The position numbers were made by a program, and so were the translations under genes. Shown piece by piece: positions 7,676-15,584 of a stretch of DNA of 64,000 nt. The stretch is from Lachnospiraceae bacterium UBA7784 (GTDB lineage: Bacteria; Bacillota; Clostridia; Lachnospirales; Lachnospiraceae), in assembly GCA_002480925.1 (NCBI GenBank), contig DLDA01000045.1:1-64000 (forward strand), given 5' to 3'. Numbering within the stretch: position 1 is the first letter of the stretch; every line of letters starts with the position of its first letter. A model generated the notes under the pieces. The model was not told the DNA's origin. It saw only the letters and a program-made list of their open reading frames with translations, and made no database searches.

Positions 7676-8024
7676 ACTCTCCGCCATGATCGACAACCTG
7701 ATCAGCTGCGGAGAAACCCTGACAGAGACCGGCAGAGCTTTGAAGGAATTCTATTCCGGAACCGAAGAAGCAGCCCCGGCAAAGTCTGAGAAGAAGACAA
7801 AGAAACAGGAGCCCGCTCCTGCGGAAGCACCTGCTGAAAAGCAATACTCCAAGGAAGAAGTCAGAGGGATCCTCGCAAAGAAAGCAAACGAAGCAGAAGG
7901 CCGCTTCAAAGCAGATGTCAAAGCGATCGTTCAGAAGTACGGCAATGGAGGCAGCCTTACCAATGTGGATCCGAAGGACTACGCGGCACTTGTCACAGAG
8001 GTGGAAGGATTAACCGATGCCTAA
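7659..8024 (+). CDS. conserved phage replication-module protein of unknown function
   Basis: A 121-residue protein with an N-terminal helical segment (MIDNLISCGETLTETGRALK), a low-complexity Ala/Pro/Glu/Lys linker (about 37-65) and a C-terminal helical domain (KEEVRGILAKKANEAEGRF to VEGLTDA) that resembles a small DNA-binding or regulatory fold. Homologues in this position are often labelled rrp5-like or ligase-like, names without functional support. GGAGG lies seven bases before the ATG. The gene overlaps its neighbours on both sides (17 and 8 bases), so it is part of a coupled operon with the DUF2800 gene. Confidence 0.65.
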   Translation: MSKMSELSAMIDNLISCGETLTETGRALKEFYSGTEEAAPAKSEKKTKKQEPAPAEAPAEKQYSKEEVRGILAKKANEAEGRFKADVKAIVQKYGNGGSLTNVDPKDYAALVTEVEGLTDA

Positions 8025-9138
8025 ACACGCATATCTTTCCGCCTCCGCAAGCCACAGATGGCTCGCCTGCCCGCCCAGCGCAAAGCTGTGTGCCGGCATC
8101 AATGACAGCGGCAGTCCTTACGCCCAACAGGGAACCGATGCACATGCCCTCTGCGAATACAATGTGGAGAAGCTTCTGGGAAGAAATCCTGAGGATCCGA
8201 CAGAGAACCTGACCTGGTTCGATACGGAGATGGACGACTGTACCGATCAGTATGCAGCCTACGTCGCAGAGCAGATTGAAGAAGCAAAGACGCACTGCAC
8301 CGACCCGCTGATCCTGATCGAAGAAAAACTGGACTTCTCCAAGTGGGTACCGGAAGGCTTCGGAACCGGCGACTGCGTGATCATCGCGGACGATGTGCCG
8401 CATATCATCGATTTCAAATACGGGCTCGGTGTCCTGGTGGATGCCGAAGAGAATCCGCAGATGATGTGTTACGCCTTAGGCGCTCTGGATACTTACGAAT
8501 ATCTCTACAACATCCAGACCATCCGCATGACGATCTTCCAGCCCCGCCGGGACAACATCAGTACCTACGAGATCAGCAGAGACGACCTGATGAAATGGGC
8601 TGAGGAAATCTTAAAGCCTACCGCAGCTCTGGCCTACAACGGCGAAGGCGAATATAACGCCGGAGACCACTGCCAGTTCTGCAAAGCAAAGGCAACCTGC
8701 CGCAAGCGTGCCGAACACAACCTGGAGCTCGCACAGTATGACTTCGAGATGCCGCCCAACCTGGATGAAGCAGAAATCGCTGCCATCCTTCCCCGGATCG
8801 ATGATCTGGTCGCCTGGGCAAATGACATCAAGGAATACGCACTCCAACAGGCACTCAGCGGCGTAGAGTATCCCGGCTTCAAAGTCGTAGAAGGCAAATC
8901 GAACCGTAAATACTCCGATGAAAATGCAGTTGCATCCACAGTGGTAGCCGCCGGCTTCGATCCTTACGAAAAGAAGCTTCTGGGAATCACAGCAATGACT
9001 TCTCTTCTCGGAAAAAAGAAGTTCAACGAACTCCTATCCGGCTTCATCACAAAGCCGCAGGGCAAACCGACACTTGTGCCGGAGTCAGACAAAAGACCGG
9101 CACTGAACACAGCCAAAGATGATTTTAGCGAAGAATAA
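8017..9138 (+). CDS. DUF2800 protein, Cas4/RecB-like nuclease fold
   Basis: A 373-residue phage protein of the DUF2800 family. It begins LSASASHRWLACPPSAKLC, carries acidic residues in DVPHIIDFKYGLGVLVDA (D-x-K, like motif II-III of PD-(D/E)XK nucleases) and PQMMCYALGAL, and has a C-terminal cysteine group (HCQFCKAKATCRKRAEH) that with an N-terminal Cys could hold an iron-sulphur cluster as in Cas4 and AddB-like exonucleases. Together with the following DUF2815 protein it probably forms a recombination or end-processing pair comparable to exonuclease plus single-strand annealing or binding protein. It appears intact. Confidence 0.8.
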   Translation: MPKHAYLSASASHRWLACPPSAKLCAGINDSGSPYAQQGTDAHALCEYNVEKLLGRNPEDPTENLTWFDTEMDDCTDQYAAYVAEQIEEAKTHCTDPLILIEEKLDFSKWVPEGFGTGDCVIIADDVPHIIDFKYGLGVLVDAEENPQMMCYALGALDTYEYLYNIQTIRMTIFQPRRDNISTYEISRDDLMKWAEEILKPTAALAYNGEGEYNAGDHCQFCKAKATCRKRAEHNLELAQYDFEMPPNLDEAEIAAILPRIDDLVAWANDIKEYALQQALSGVEYPGFKVVEGKSNRKYSDENAVASTVVAAGFDPYEKKLLGITAMTSLLGKKKFNELLSGFITKPQGKPTLVPESDKRPALNTAKDDFSEE

Positions 9139-9151
9139 GGAGGAAAAAATC

Positions 9152-9721
9152 ATGGCAAACAAAGTAACTATTCCGACAAAGGTAATCACAGGCGTAAACA
9201 CCAGATGGAGCTATGCGAATGTCTGGGATCCGAAGAGCATCAACGGCGGCGCTCCGAAGTACAGCGTGTCGCTCATCATTCCGAAGTCCGATACCGCTAC
9301 GGTCGCAAAGATCAAGGCAGCTATCCAGGCAGCCTATGAGGAAGGTCAGAGCAAGCTGAAGGGCAACGGCAAGTCCGTTCCTGCCCTTTCCGCTATCAAG
9401 ACACCTCTCCGTGACGGTGATCTGGAGAGACCGGATGATGAGGCTTACAAGAACGCCTACTTCATCAACGCCAACAGTGCAACAGCTCCCGGCATCGTAG
9501 ATGCGGACAGACAGCCGATACTGGAACGCTCCGAAGTCTACTCCGGCGTGTACGGCAGAGCCAGCATCAACCTGTACGCCTTCAACAGCAACGGCAACAA
9601 GGGTATCGCCTGCGGTCTGAACAACCTTCAGAAGATCCGCGACGGTGAACCTCTCGGCGGCAAATCCAGAGCTGAGGATGACTTTGCAACGGCAGACGAT
9701 GAGGATGATTTCCTCGACTAA
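9152..9721 (+). CDS. DUF2815 protein, likely single-stranded DNA-binding
   Basis: The 189-residue protein fits DUF2815: a beta-rich N-terminal half (VTIPTKVITGVNTRWSYANV, then KYSVSLIIPK) suggesting an OB-like fold, and a highly acidic tail (DDFATADDEDDFLD) like the C-terminal tips of single-stranded DNA-binding proteins that recruit partners. I chose the ATG at 9152 because AAGGAGG precedes it by a good distance; an upstream in-frame ATG at 9119 lies inside the DUF2800 gene. It directly follows the DUF2800 gene, its usual partner. Confidence 0.8.
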   Translation: MANKVTIPTKVITGVNTRWSYANVWDPKSINGGAPKYSVSLIIPKSDTATVAKIKAAIQAAYEEGQSKLKGNGKSVPALSAIKTPLRDGDLERPDDEAYKNAYFINANSATAPGIVDADRQPILERSEVYSGVYGRASINLYAFNSNGNKGIACGLNNLQKIRDGEPLGGKSRAEDDFATADDEDDFLD

Positions 9722-9734
9722 CCTGACAACCAAT

Positions 9735-9760
9735 GCAGGTGGCGGTAATACCGCCGCTGC
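9735..9760 (+). other. GC-rich hairpin in the phage operon
   Basis: GCAG-gt-GGCGG pairs with CCGCC-gc-TGC around TAATA. There is no T-run, so it is more likely an RNA processing or stabilising hairpin than a terminator. Confidence 0.4.
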
Positions 9761-9795
9761 CTGCGACAATCTACAGAAAGAATGAGGTAACAATC

Positions 9796-10011
9796 ATGGA
9801 ATTTGCAAACAGTGTAGTAACTCTTATCGGTAACATCTTCAGCTGCGGCCTTATCCTGGCTTTCCTGATCGGCGTTATCTACGGCATCCGCTTTATGCTT
9901 CAGATCAAGCAGCAGGACAAGGAAGAATATGAACGCAAGAAGGCAAAGGATGAACTGGAACGCAAGGAAACAGAGCTCAGATACCAGAAGATGCTGGAAG
10001 ATAGACGTTAA
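9796..10011 (+). CDS. small single-pass membrane protein
   Basis: A 71-residue protein with one hydrophobic segment (about residues 6-32, including VVTLIGNIFSCGLILAFLIG) followed by a strongly charged cytoplasmic helix rich in Lys and Glu, probably coiled coil. Start: ATG at 9796 after GAATGAGG; a longer frame upstream lacks a ribosome site. It lies between the DUF2815 gene and the polymerase gene. Function is unknown; in this place it might anchor replication proteins, but nothing in the sequence proves that. Confidence 0.6.
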   Translation: MEFANSVVTLIGNIFSCGLILAFLIGVIYGIRFMLQIKQQDKEEYERKKAKDELERKETELRYQKMLEDRR

Positions 10012-10022
10012 ACAGACGGGAG

Positions 10023-10052
10023 GCGGCAGGCATAATCTGCCGCTTCTCTTTT
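10023..10052 (+). terminator. intrinsic terminator-like hairpin before polymerase gene
   Basis: GCGGCAG (10023-10029) and CTGCCGC (10037-10043) form a perfect seven-base stem, followed by TTCTCTTTTC. Confidence 0.55.
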
Positions 10053-10071
10053 CATGGAAAGGACAATGATG

Positions 10072-12054
10072 ATGAAAGAAATGTCAATCGACTTAGAGAC
10101 TTACAGCGACGTGAATATCACCAAGTGCGGTGCTTACAAGTACGCTGAGTCTGAAGAATTTGAGATACTGCTCTTCGGAGTCTCTGTAGATGGAGGACCC
10201 GTCGTGGTGTATGACCTTGCCTGCGGTGACATTATCCCGGAATAGATCCTTGCAGCATTATCTGATGAGAATGTAACCAAGTGGGCTTTCAACGCTTCCT
10301 TTGAACGAATTTGTCTCTCCAACTGGCTGAAGAAGCATCGCCCGGAATACTTCACCGGCTACAGCATCCCGGAGGATCCCGCCGGTCAGTATCTGGATCC
10401 GGCCTCCTGGAAATGCACCATGATCTGGTCAGCTTATATGGGACTGCCGCTCTCGCTGGAAGGTGTCGGTGCTGTTCTGAAGTTGCAGGATCAGAAGCTG
10501 AAAGAAGGCAAAGACCTGATCCGCTACTTCTGCAACCCCTGTAAACCGACCAAAAGCAATGGCGGACGCACCCGTAACCTTCCGGAACATGATCCGGAGA
10601 AGTGGTCACTCTTTAAATCCTACAATAAACGCGATGTGGAAGTAGAAATGGCAATACAGAAACGCCTATCGAAATACCCTGTCCCAGACTTCATCTGGGA
10701 AGAATATCACCTCGACCAGGAGATCAATGACAGAGGTATCGCCCTTGACATGGATGTAGTTGAAAATGCTATAACCTTTGACGAACGCTCCAAAGCTGCC
10801 CTATCCGAAACCATGCAAGACATCACCGGTGTAGAGAACCCGAACAGCGTAATGCAGATGAAAGCCTGGCTCTCTGAAAACGGTGTGGAAGCAGGATCCC
10901 TCGGAAAGAAGGATGTGGCAAAGCTGATCAATGATACCGACGGTCAGGTGGAAGAAGCCCTCCGACTCCGCCTGCAGCTTGCAAAATCATCGGTTAAGAA
11001 GTATCAGGCCATGCAGAATGCTGTCTGCAAAGACGGCAGAGCCCACGGTATGTTCCAGTTCTACGGAGCCAACCGCTCCGGCAGGTGGGCAGGCAGACTG
11101 ATCCAGTTGCAGAACCTTCCGCAAAACCACATGCCGGATCTCGCAGAAGCCAGAGCCATTGTGAAAGCCGGTGATTATGATACCCTGCAGCTTCTCTATG
11201 ATGATATCCCGGACACGCTGTCACAGCTGATCCGAACAGCCTTCGTGCCCCGTCCAGGATACAAGTTCATTGTCAGCGACTTTTCCGCCATCGAAGCCAG
11301 AGTGCTGGCCTACCTTGCCGGTGAGACCTGGCGCTCCAAGGTATTCGCGGAAGGCAAAGATATCTATTGTGCCTCTGCCAGCCAGATGTTCGGAGTCCCA
11401 GTTGAAAAGCACGGTATCAACGGTCATCTCCGTCAGAAAGGCAAGATCGCAGAATTGGCTCTCGGTTACGGTGGCAGTGTCGGGACACTGAAATCAATGG
11501 GAGCCTTGGAAATGGGACTGAACGAAGAAGAACTGCAACCACTGGTCAATTCCTGGCGGAGCTCAAATCCTATGATCACCGCCTTCTGGTGGGACATCGA
11601 TCGTGCGGTCAAGTCCACCATCACGCAGCGCATCCAGACCGAAGTACGCGGGATCCGCTTCTTTTATAAAAGCGGCATGCTCTTCATCAAGCTCCCGTCA
11701 GGCCGTCTGCTCTCCTACGTGAAGCCACGTATTGGAGAAAACCAGTATGGCGGCGAATCCGTCACCTACGAAGGAGTCGGCTCAACAAAGAAATGGGAAC
11801 GCATCGAATCTTATGGTCCGAAGTTCGTGGAGAACATCGTCCAGGCTGTCAGCCGCGACATTCTCTGCTACGCCATGAAGACTCTCCGGCACTGCTTTAT
11901 CGTCGGTCACGTTCATGATGAGCTGATCATCGAATGCAGCCCTGATGTTGACCTGAATGTGATCTGTAAACAGATGGGCAGATCTCCGGACTGGATGCCG
12001 GACATCCTGCTCCGTGCCGATGGCTACGAGACCAATTTTTACAAAAAAGACTGA
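10072..12054 (+). pseudogene. phage family A DNA polymerase, interrupted by one in-frame TAG
   Basis: Over 661 codons this is a phage DNA polymerase I-type enzyme: a 3'-5' exonuclease domain beginning SIDLETYSDV (D-x-E), motif A as SDFSAIEARVLAYLAGE near residue 402, the O-helix motif B around KGKIAELALGYGGSVGTL near 455, and motif C as HVHDELIIECS near 616. The frame is broken by TAG at 10243-10245, after IIPE and before ILAALSDE; GAG to TAG is the simplest origin. The rest continues in the same frame, so a product starting downstream would lack most of the exonuclease domain. Start at 10072 is the best of several clustered ATGs after AAAGGAC. It is the second broken replication gene in this prophage. 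Confidence 0.8.
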
Positions 12055-12063
12055 CATGAAAAT

Positions 12064-12095
12064 AGCGGCTCCCGGTTCATCGCCGGAGGGCCGCT
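12064..12095. terminator. GC-rich hairpin between convergent polymerase and defence genes
   Basis: AGCGGC pairs with GCCGCT, extended by CCGG / CCGG around TTCATCG. On the minus strand it is followed by TATTTTC. It may stop transcription from both sides; the T-runs are weak. Confidence 0.45.
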
Positions 12096-12111
12096 ACAAC
12101 ATTATCCTTAA

Positions 12112-12333
12112 TTACGCCTTATTTCCACCGCCACCATGCTTCCCTTTCGTTATGACGAAGAGCGCGATACTCCCTAAGGTTCCTACTGCTCCAAGTGCGC
12201 CATTTCTGATTTTCGCTGCACGCTCTCTTCTGCAATTATCACAGAGCTTGTGCTTATTGGTACTCGAAAGCTCGCATCCGCACTTTTTACAATACCTTAT
12301 CTGATTATTATCAATGGTCTCATTCTTGGTCAT
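12112..12333 (-). CDS. small zinc-ribbon membrane protein
   Basis: A 73-residue protein with a four-cysteine zinc ribbon (YCKKCGCELSSTNKHKLCDNC) and one hydrophobic segment (GALGAVGTLGSIALFVITKG) ending in a Gly/His/Lys tail. Start: ATG at 12333 directly after a GGGGGTGAGG site; two earlier ATGs in the frame are less well placed. It overlaps the end of the zinc-ribbon gene by 14 bases and is the last gene of the leftward operon. Small zinc-ribbon membrane proteins are common and poorly defined; here it may localise or regulate the upstream complex, which is only an inference from position. Confidence 0.6.
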   Translation of the reverse strand: MTKNETIDNNQIRYCKKCGCELSSTNKHKLCDNCRRERAAKIRNGALGAVGTLGSIALFVITKGKHGGGGNKA

Positions 12334-13453
12334 CTTCCTCACCCCCTTCATCAGCAACCGTCAGTAAATCTCGCATCCGAAACTCTATCTGCCCTGAAGA
12401 TGTATCAAATGCTGATATTCTTGAAGCTATATCTGAAAACTCATCCACTATCTCAATTCTCTTCTGAGAAGAATTCTCGTTTAGCAAAAGCAATGTGTCT
12501 CTCTTATTAAGACCGTTTTCCTCAATGAAGGTCTTAAACTCGCTTAAGCACTCACGACAGGGCTCATATTCTCCAAGCATTGCATAGCCTTCACATTCTG
12601 TTTGGACAGCGTTTGTTATGTACACCAGCGCCTGGAAGGAATCAATAGCTTTTTGGCTGACATCTCTTTCACCCTTCGGAGATAGTATCAGCTGAAGATC
12701 ACTCTTATGGGAATGCTCGATGATATGGCTCATATTCTGTGAGAAATTTCTCATAAGAATTCTCTTCGCATCTGTAGCGCTGTTTACTACTCCGATTAGC
12801 GCGACTTCTCTCAGCTTTGCATCCTGTATCATCCGTGCCTGCTTCAGTTTGTCGCGGGAACTTTCAGCCATAGCCAGTCGATCATTCTGAAGTTCAATGT
12901 GTATTTCTCTAATAGCATCTCCGACATACTCAATCTCATCCAATATCTGAGCCATAACGGCATGTGTAGATAAATTGTTCAGAGACTGTGTCAGGTTAGG
13001 CGTAAGAGCCATATCCTCCAATCGCACCTGTTTTACAAAGCCATCAGCATCTCTGATTGTCGGAAGGATTTCTCCCTGCTTATCAATCGTAAAGCGATAT
13101 ATTCCTTTATCAATCAGATCTTTAACATAGCTATCCATTTTGGCGATCATCACATGTTCTTTATTCGCCATAGCCCCAATGACTTCAGCAATTGCCGGGA
13201 GTTTGACCTGAATTGTTTCCCAACTACCAAAGTATTCGATAAGGCTTTTATTGTCTTCATAAGAGATCACGCTCAGATCTCCCCTATTAGGTTTCCACTC
13301 CTCAATATCATATTCAAAAATGGGAACTATCTCATACTTGTCTTGTTCGCTAATAGGCCTCTCGGCATCAGCGCTCTGAAAGCCACAATGAGGACATTTT
13401 GTCGCTCTATCAGAGATTTTCGTTCCACATTCTGGGCATAGAATCAAACTCAT
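12320..13453 (-). CDS. zinc-ribbon protein with long helical body, defence-operon accessory
   Basis: A 377-residue protein starting with a zinc ribbon (LILCPECGTKISDRATKCPH, then CGF). The remainder is predicted helical with several long charged segments (for example around NNLSTHAVMAQILDEIEYVG) and a cluster DAKRILMRNFSQNMSHIIEH; two further cysteines occur in YEPCRECLSEF. I do not recognise a catalytic motif. Start: ATG at 13453, ten bases after AAGGAG; a longer reading into the helicase gene has no ribosome site. It follows the RelE-helicase gene by 25 bases, so it belongs to the same transcript. It could be a sensor or adaptor; no function is assigned. Confidence 0.65.
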   Translation of the reverse strand: MSLILCPECGTKISDRATKCPHCGFQSADAERPISEQDKYEIVPIFEYDIEEWKPNRGDLSVISYEDNKSLIEYFGSWETIQVKLPAIAEVIGAMANKEHVMIAKMDSYVKDLIDKGIYRFTIDKQGEILPTIRDADGFVKQVRLEDMALTPNLTQSLNNLSTHAVMAQILDEIEYVGDAIREIHIELQNDRLAMAESSRDKLKQARMIQDAKLREVALIGVVNSATDAKRILMRNFSQNMSHIIEHSHKSDLQLILSPKGERDVSQKAIDSFQALVYITNAVQTECEGYAMLGEYEPCRECLSEFKTFIEENGLNKRDTLLLLNENSSQKRIEIVDEFSDIASRISAFDTSSGQIEFRMRDLLTVADEGGEEDDQE

Positions 13454-13478
13454 ACTTCTGATACTCCTTAACCAATAG

Positions 13479-15581
13479 TTACTTCCCCTGCAGGAACTCT
13501 GACATCTTCCCGTACCCGCTGATAAAAGCACCCTTTTGAGCTCTTGTCAGCGCCACATATAGCAGACACTTTTCAGCTGTCATAGTTTCCTGTTCACTGA
13601 CGGCATCCGTATGATCAATCGCTGAAACTAATGGAATAATCCTGTTGTTAGCTGCTACAACAAACACATACTGGAATTCCAGCCCCTTAACTCTGTGCAT
13701 CGTGGCAACACGGATCCCATCCAGACCACGGTCATCCGCCTTATTTCCCTTGATCTCGTAACAGCGGATCCCACTCGAAGTGAAATGAGCAATATAGTCA
13801 TCCAGCAATCTGTGCGTCCTGGCGACAACGCAGATATTTTTTGCAGACACACCGCCATCGATCAATCCTTTGACTTTTGTCAGTATTGCATCAAATTCCT
13901 CATTTGCATTCGTTGTAGCAATTATCTCCGGAACTGATCCATGCGTAAGAGACTGACAACGGTCCCCGGTATCGAAGGAATCGTCAAGGTCATCAAAGGA
14001 TATTCCATTCAGTAAAGCAAACGCTGCCTTCCGAATCTCTTCTGTTGTTCTGTAATTGATTCTCAGAACACTGCTTCTTCCTCTGATATTGATTCCACAC
14101 TTTGACAGAGCGGCTTTGTTTTTATAAATCCTCTGGTGCGCATCGCCAACTATGAAAATATCGTTCTCATGTTCTTCACCGGCAATCGACCTGAGCAAAC
14201 GAAACGCATTAGCGCTAAGATCCTGTCCCTCATCGACGATGACGTGCTTATACCGTGTTTCTGAGGATGTTTTTTCTATTAACAGCCTGCACTCATACAT
14301 AGCTGTATTGATATCACGGACCTGATTTTCCTTCATTAGATTCTGGTAAGCTTCGAACACCTTCCATATTTGCATTCTCTTTTTTCTATCGAGTCTGGTG
14401 CCGCGCCCGGTTCTGCTTGCCTTAACATATTTCTCTAACGAGAATGCCTCCTGCGCTACGACTACGCGATTATATTCTTCTTCATAGAAGCTCACAGGAA
14501 ATTCCCCGGAAAAATCTGTTTCTGTCACTGCTTCTTCCCAGAGGTTGTCAGCCTTTTCATCATAAGCAATCTCTGCCGGATATCCATGCTCACGAAGGAA
14601 CTGAGATACCCACGCATCCAGATTGATCACGTCAATTCTTCTGATTTCATCCAGCGTGCAGATCTTTCGCAGATTATCCTTAATATCAGAAGCAAGGTTT
14701 GCTGTATAAGTGGTGAAAAGAATTCTTTCCTTGTCCTTCAGCCCTGCTGCCAGATGCTTTGCCCGGTGCATTGCAACAACGGTCTTTCCGGTTCCTGCCC
14801 CGCCAAGCACTCTCGCAGAACCAGAATAGTTTTTATTCACAATCTTCCTCTGTGTCGGATGAAGAAATACTCTCCACTTCTCCAACGGCTCAGCCATGAT
14901 ACGACGTAGTTCTTCTTCCCCTTCAACCACAACAAAGGACTTCAAGGATAACGGGCTTTCCAGAGCATCCGCCAGATTTCCTGCAGGTTTGCTGCCCTCT
15001 TTCTCTTCTTTGAAAAGTTCAATTACCTCATCAACGGGAATGCCTTCTACCACCCATGACAATGCCTCAAAAGTATCACTGGCAAAGCTGCCCTTCTTGG
15101 CATAGAACTCCTGGGCATCTCCAATAGATCTAACAAAGGGAATCTGTTCTTCCGGAACTCCAAGCTCGATCAAGCCCTCATCCGTAAGTTCCGCAAACAG
15201 TACAAAGTCCTGAGCTGCAGGCTCCACAACCGGCGTGGTTACAATATCAAATACTTGAATAGCACCGGTCTTTGGATTGATCTCACACTTTTTATTCCGT
15301 GCCCAAGCATAAGCTTCATCATGGTGATCAACCCACAATAGCAGATAAACACCCGTCTCAGGCTGTCTTACTGTTATCCCACGGTATGTATCATCAATCC
15401 GCACGGACCAGATTTTTTTATCCAACCCGCCATTGATTTTCTCATAGTTGATTCCCGGAGACTGAGGATTGTTGCGGAACTTATTTATAAATTCCGTAAC
15501 CTTCCCTTGGATCTGCCTCGGCAATGCTGCAAATGCCGTCAGGAAATCTGCAGATATGGCTACCTTTGCTGCTGCATCCAT
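13479..15581 (-). CDS. RelE/ParE-like domain fused to UvrD/Rep-type SF1 helicase
   Basis: A 700-residue fusion. Residues about 8-95 read like a RelE/ParE toxin fold (SADFLTAFAALPRQIQGKV, KIWSVRIDDTYRGI, VYLLLWVDHHDEAYAWA). From about 225 on it is a complete superfamily 1A helicase: Walker A GGAGTGKTVVA near 262, DEGQDLSANAF near 450, the NYRTTEEIR motif near 510, VATMHRVKGLEF near 630 and YVALTRAQKG near 680. SF1 helicases translocate 3'-5' on single-stranded DNA. The ribosome site GGAGGTG is encoded within the last codons of the DrmA/B-like gene and the gap is three bases, so the two are strongly coupled. In class 1 DISARM the following gene is drmC (phospholipase D-like); here this fusion takes its place. 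The toxin-like part may instead be a recognition domain. Confidence 0.8.
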   Translation of the reverse strand: MDAAAKVAISADFLTAFAALPRQIQGKVTEFINKFRNNPQSPGINYEKINGGLDKKIWSVRIDDTYRGITVRQPETGVYLLLWVDHHDEAYAWARNKKCEINPKTGAIQVFDIVTTPVVEPAAQDFVLFAELTDEGLIELGVPEEQIPFVRSIGDAQEFYAKKGSFASDTFEALSWVVEGIPVDEVIELFKEEKEGSKPAGNLADALESPLSLKSFVVVEGEEELRRIMAEPLEKWRVFLHPTQRKIVNKNYSGSARVLGGAGTGKTVVAMHRAKHLAAGLKDKERILFTTYTANLASDIKDNLRKICTLDEIRRIDVINLDAWVSQFLREHGYPAEIAYDEKADNLWEEAVTETDFSGEFPVSFYEEEYNRVVVAQEAFSLEKYVKASRTGRGTRLDRKKRMQIWKVFEAYQNLMKENQVRDINTAMYECRLLIEKTSSETRYKHVIVDEGQDLSANAFRLLRSIAGEEHENDIFIVGDAHQRIYKNKAALSKCGINIRGRSSVLRINYRTTEEIRKAAFALLNGISFDDLDDSFDTGDRCQSLTHGSVPEIIATTNANEEFDAILTKVKGLIDGGVSAKNICVVARTHRLLDDYIAHFTSSGIRCYEIKGNKADDRGLDGIRVATMHRVKGLEFQYVFVVAANNRIIPLVSAIDHTDAVSEQETMTAEKCLLYVALTRAQKGAFISGYGKMSEFLQGK

Positions 15582-15584
15582 CTA

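Noticed and set aside
4339-10245. Stop-codon reassignment in the phage (TGA or TAG read as an amino acid)
   Set aside because: TGA ends several other genes of the same module, and each broken gene has only a single stop; point nonsense mutations explain both.
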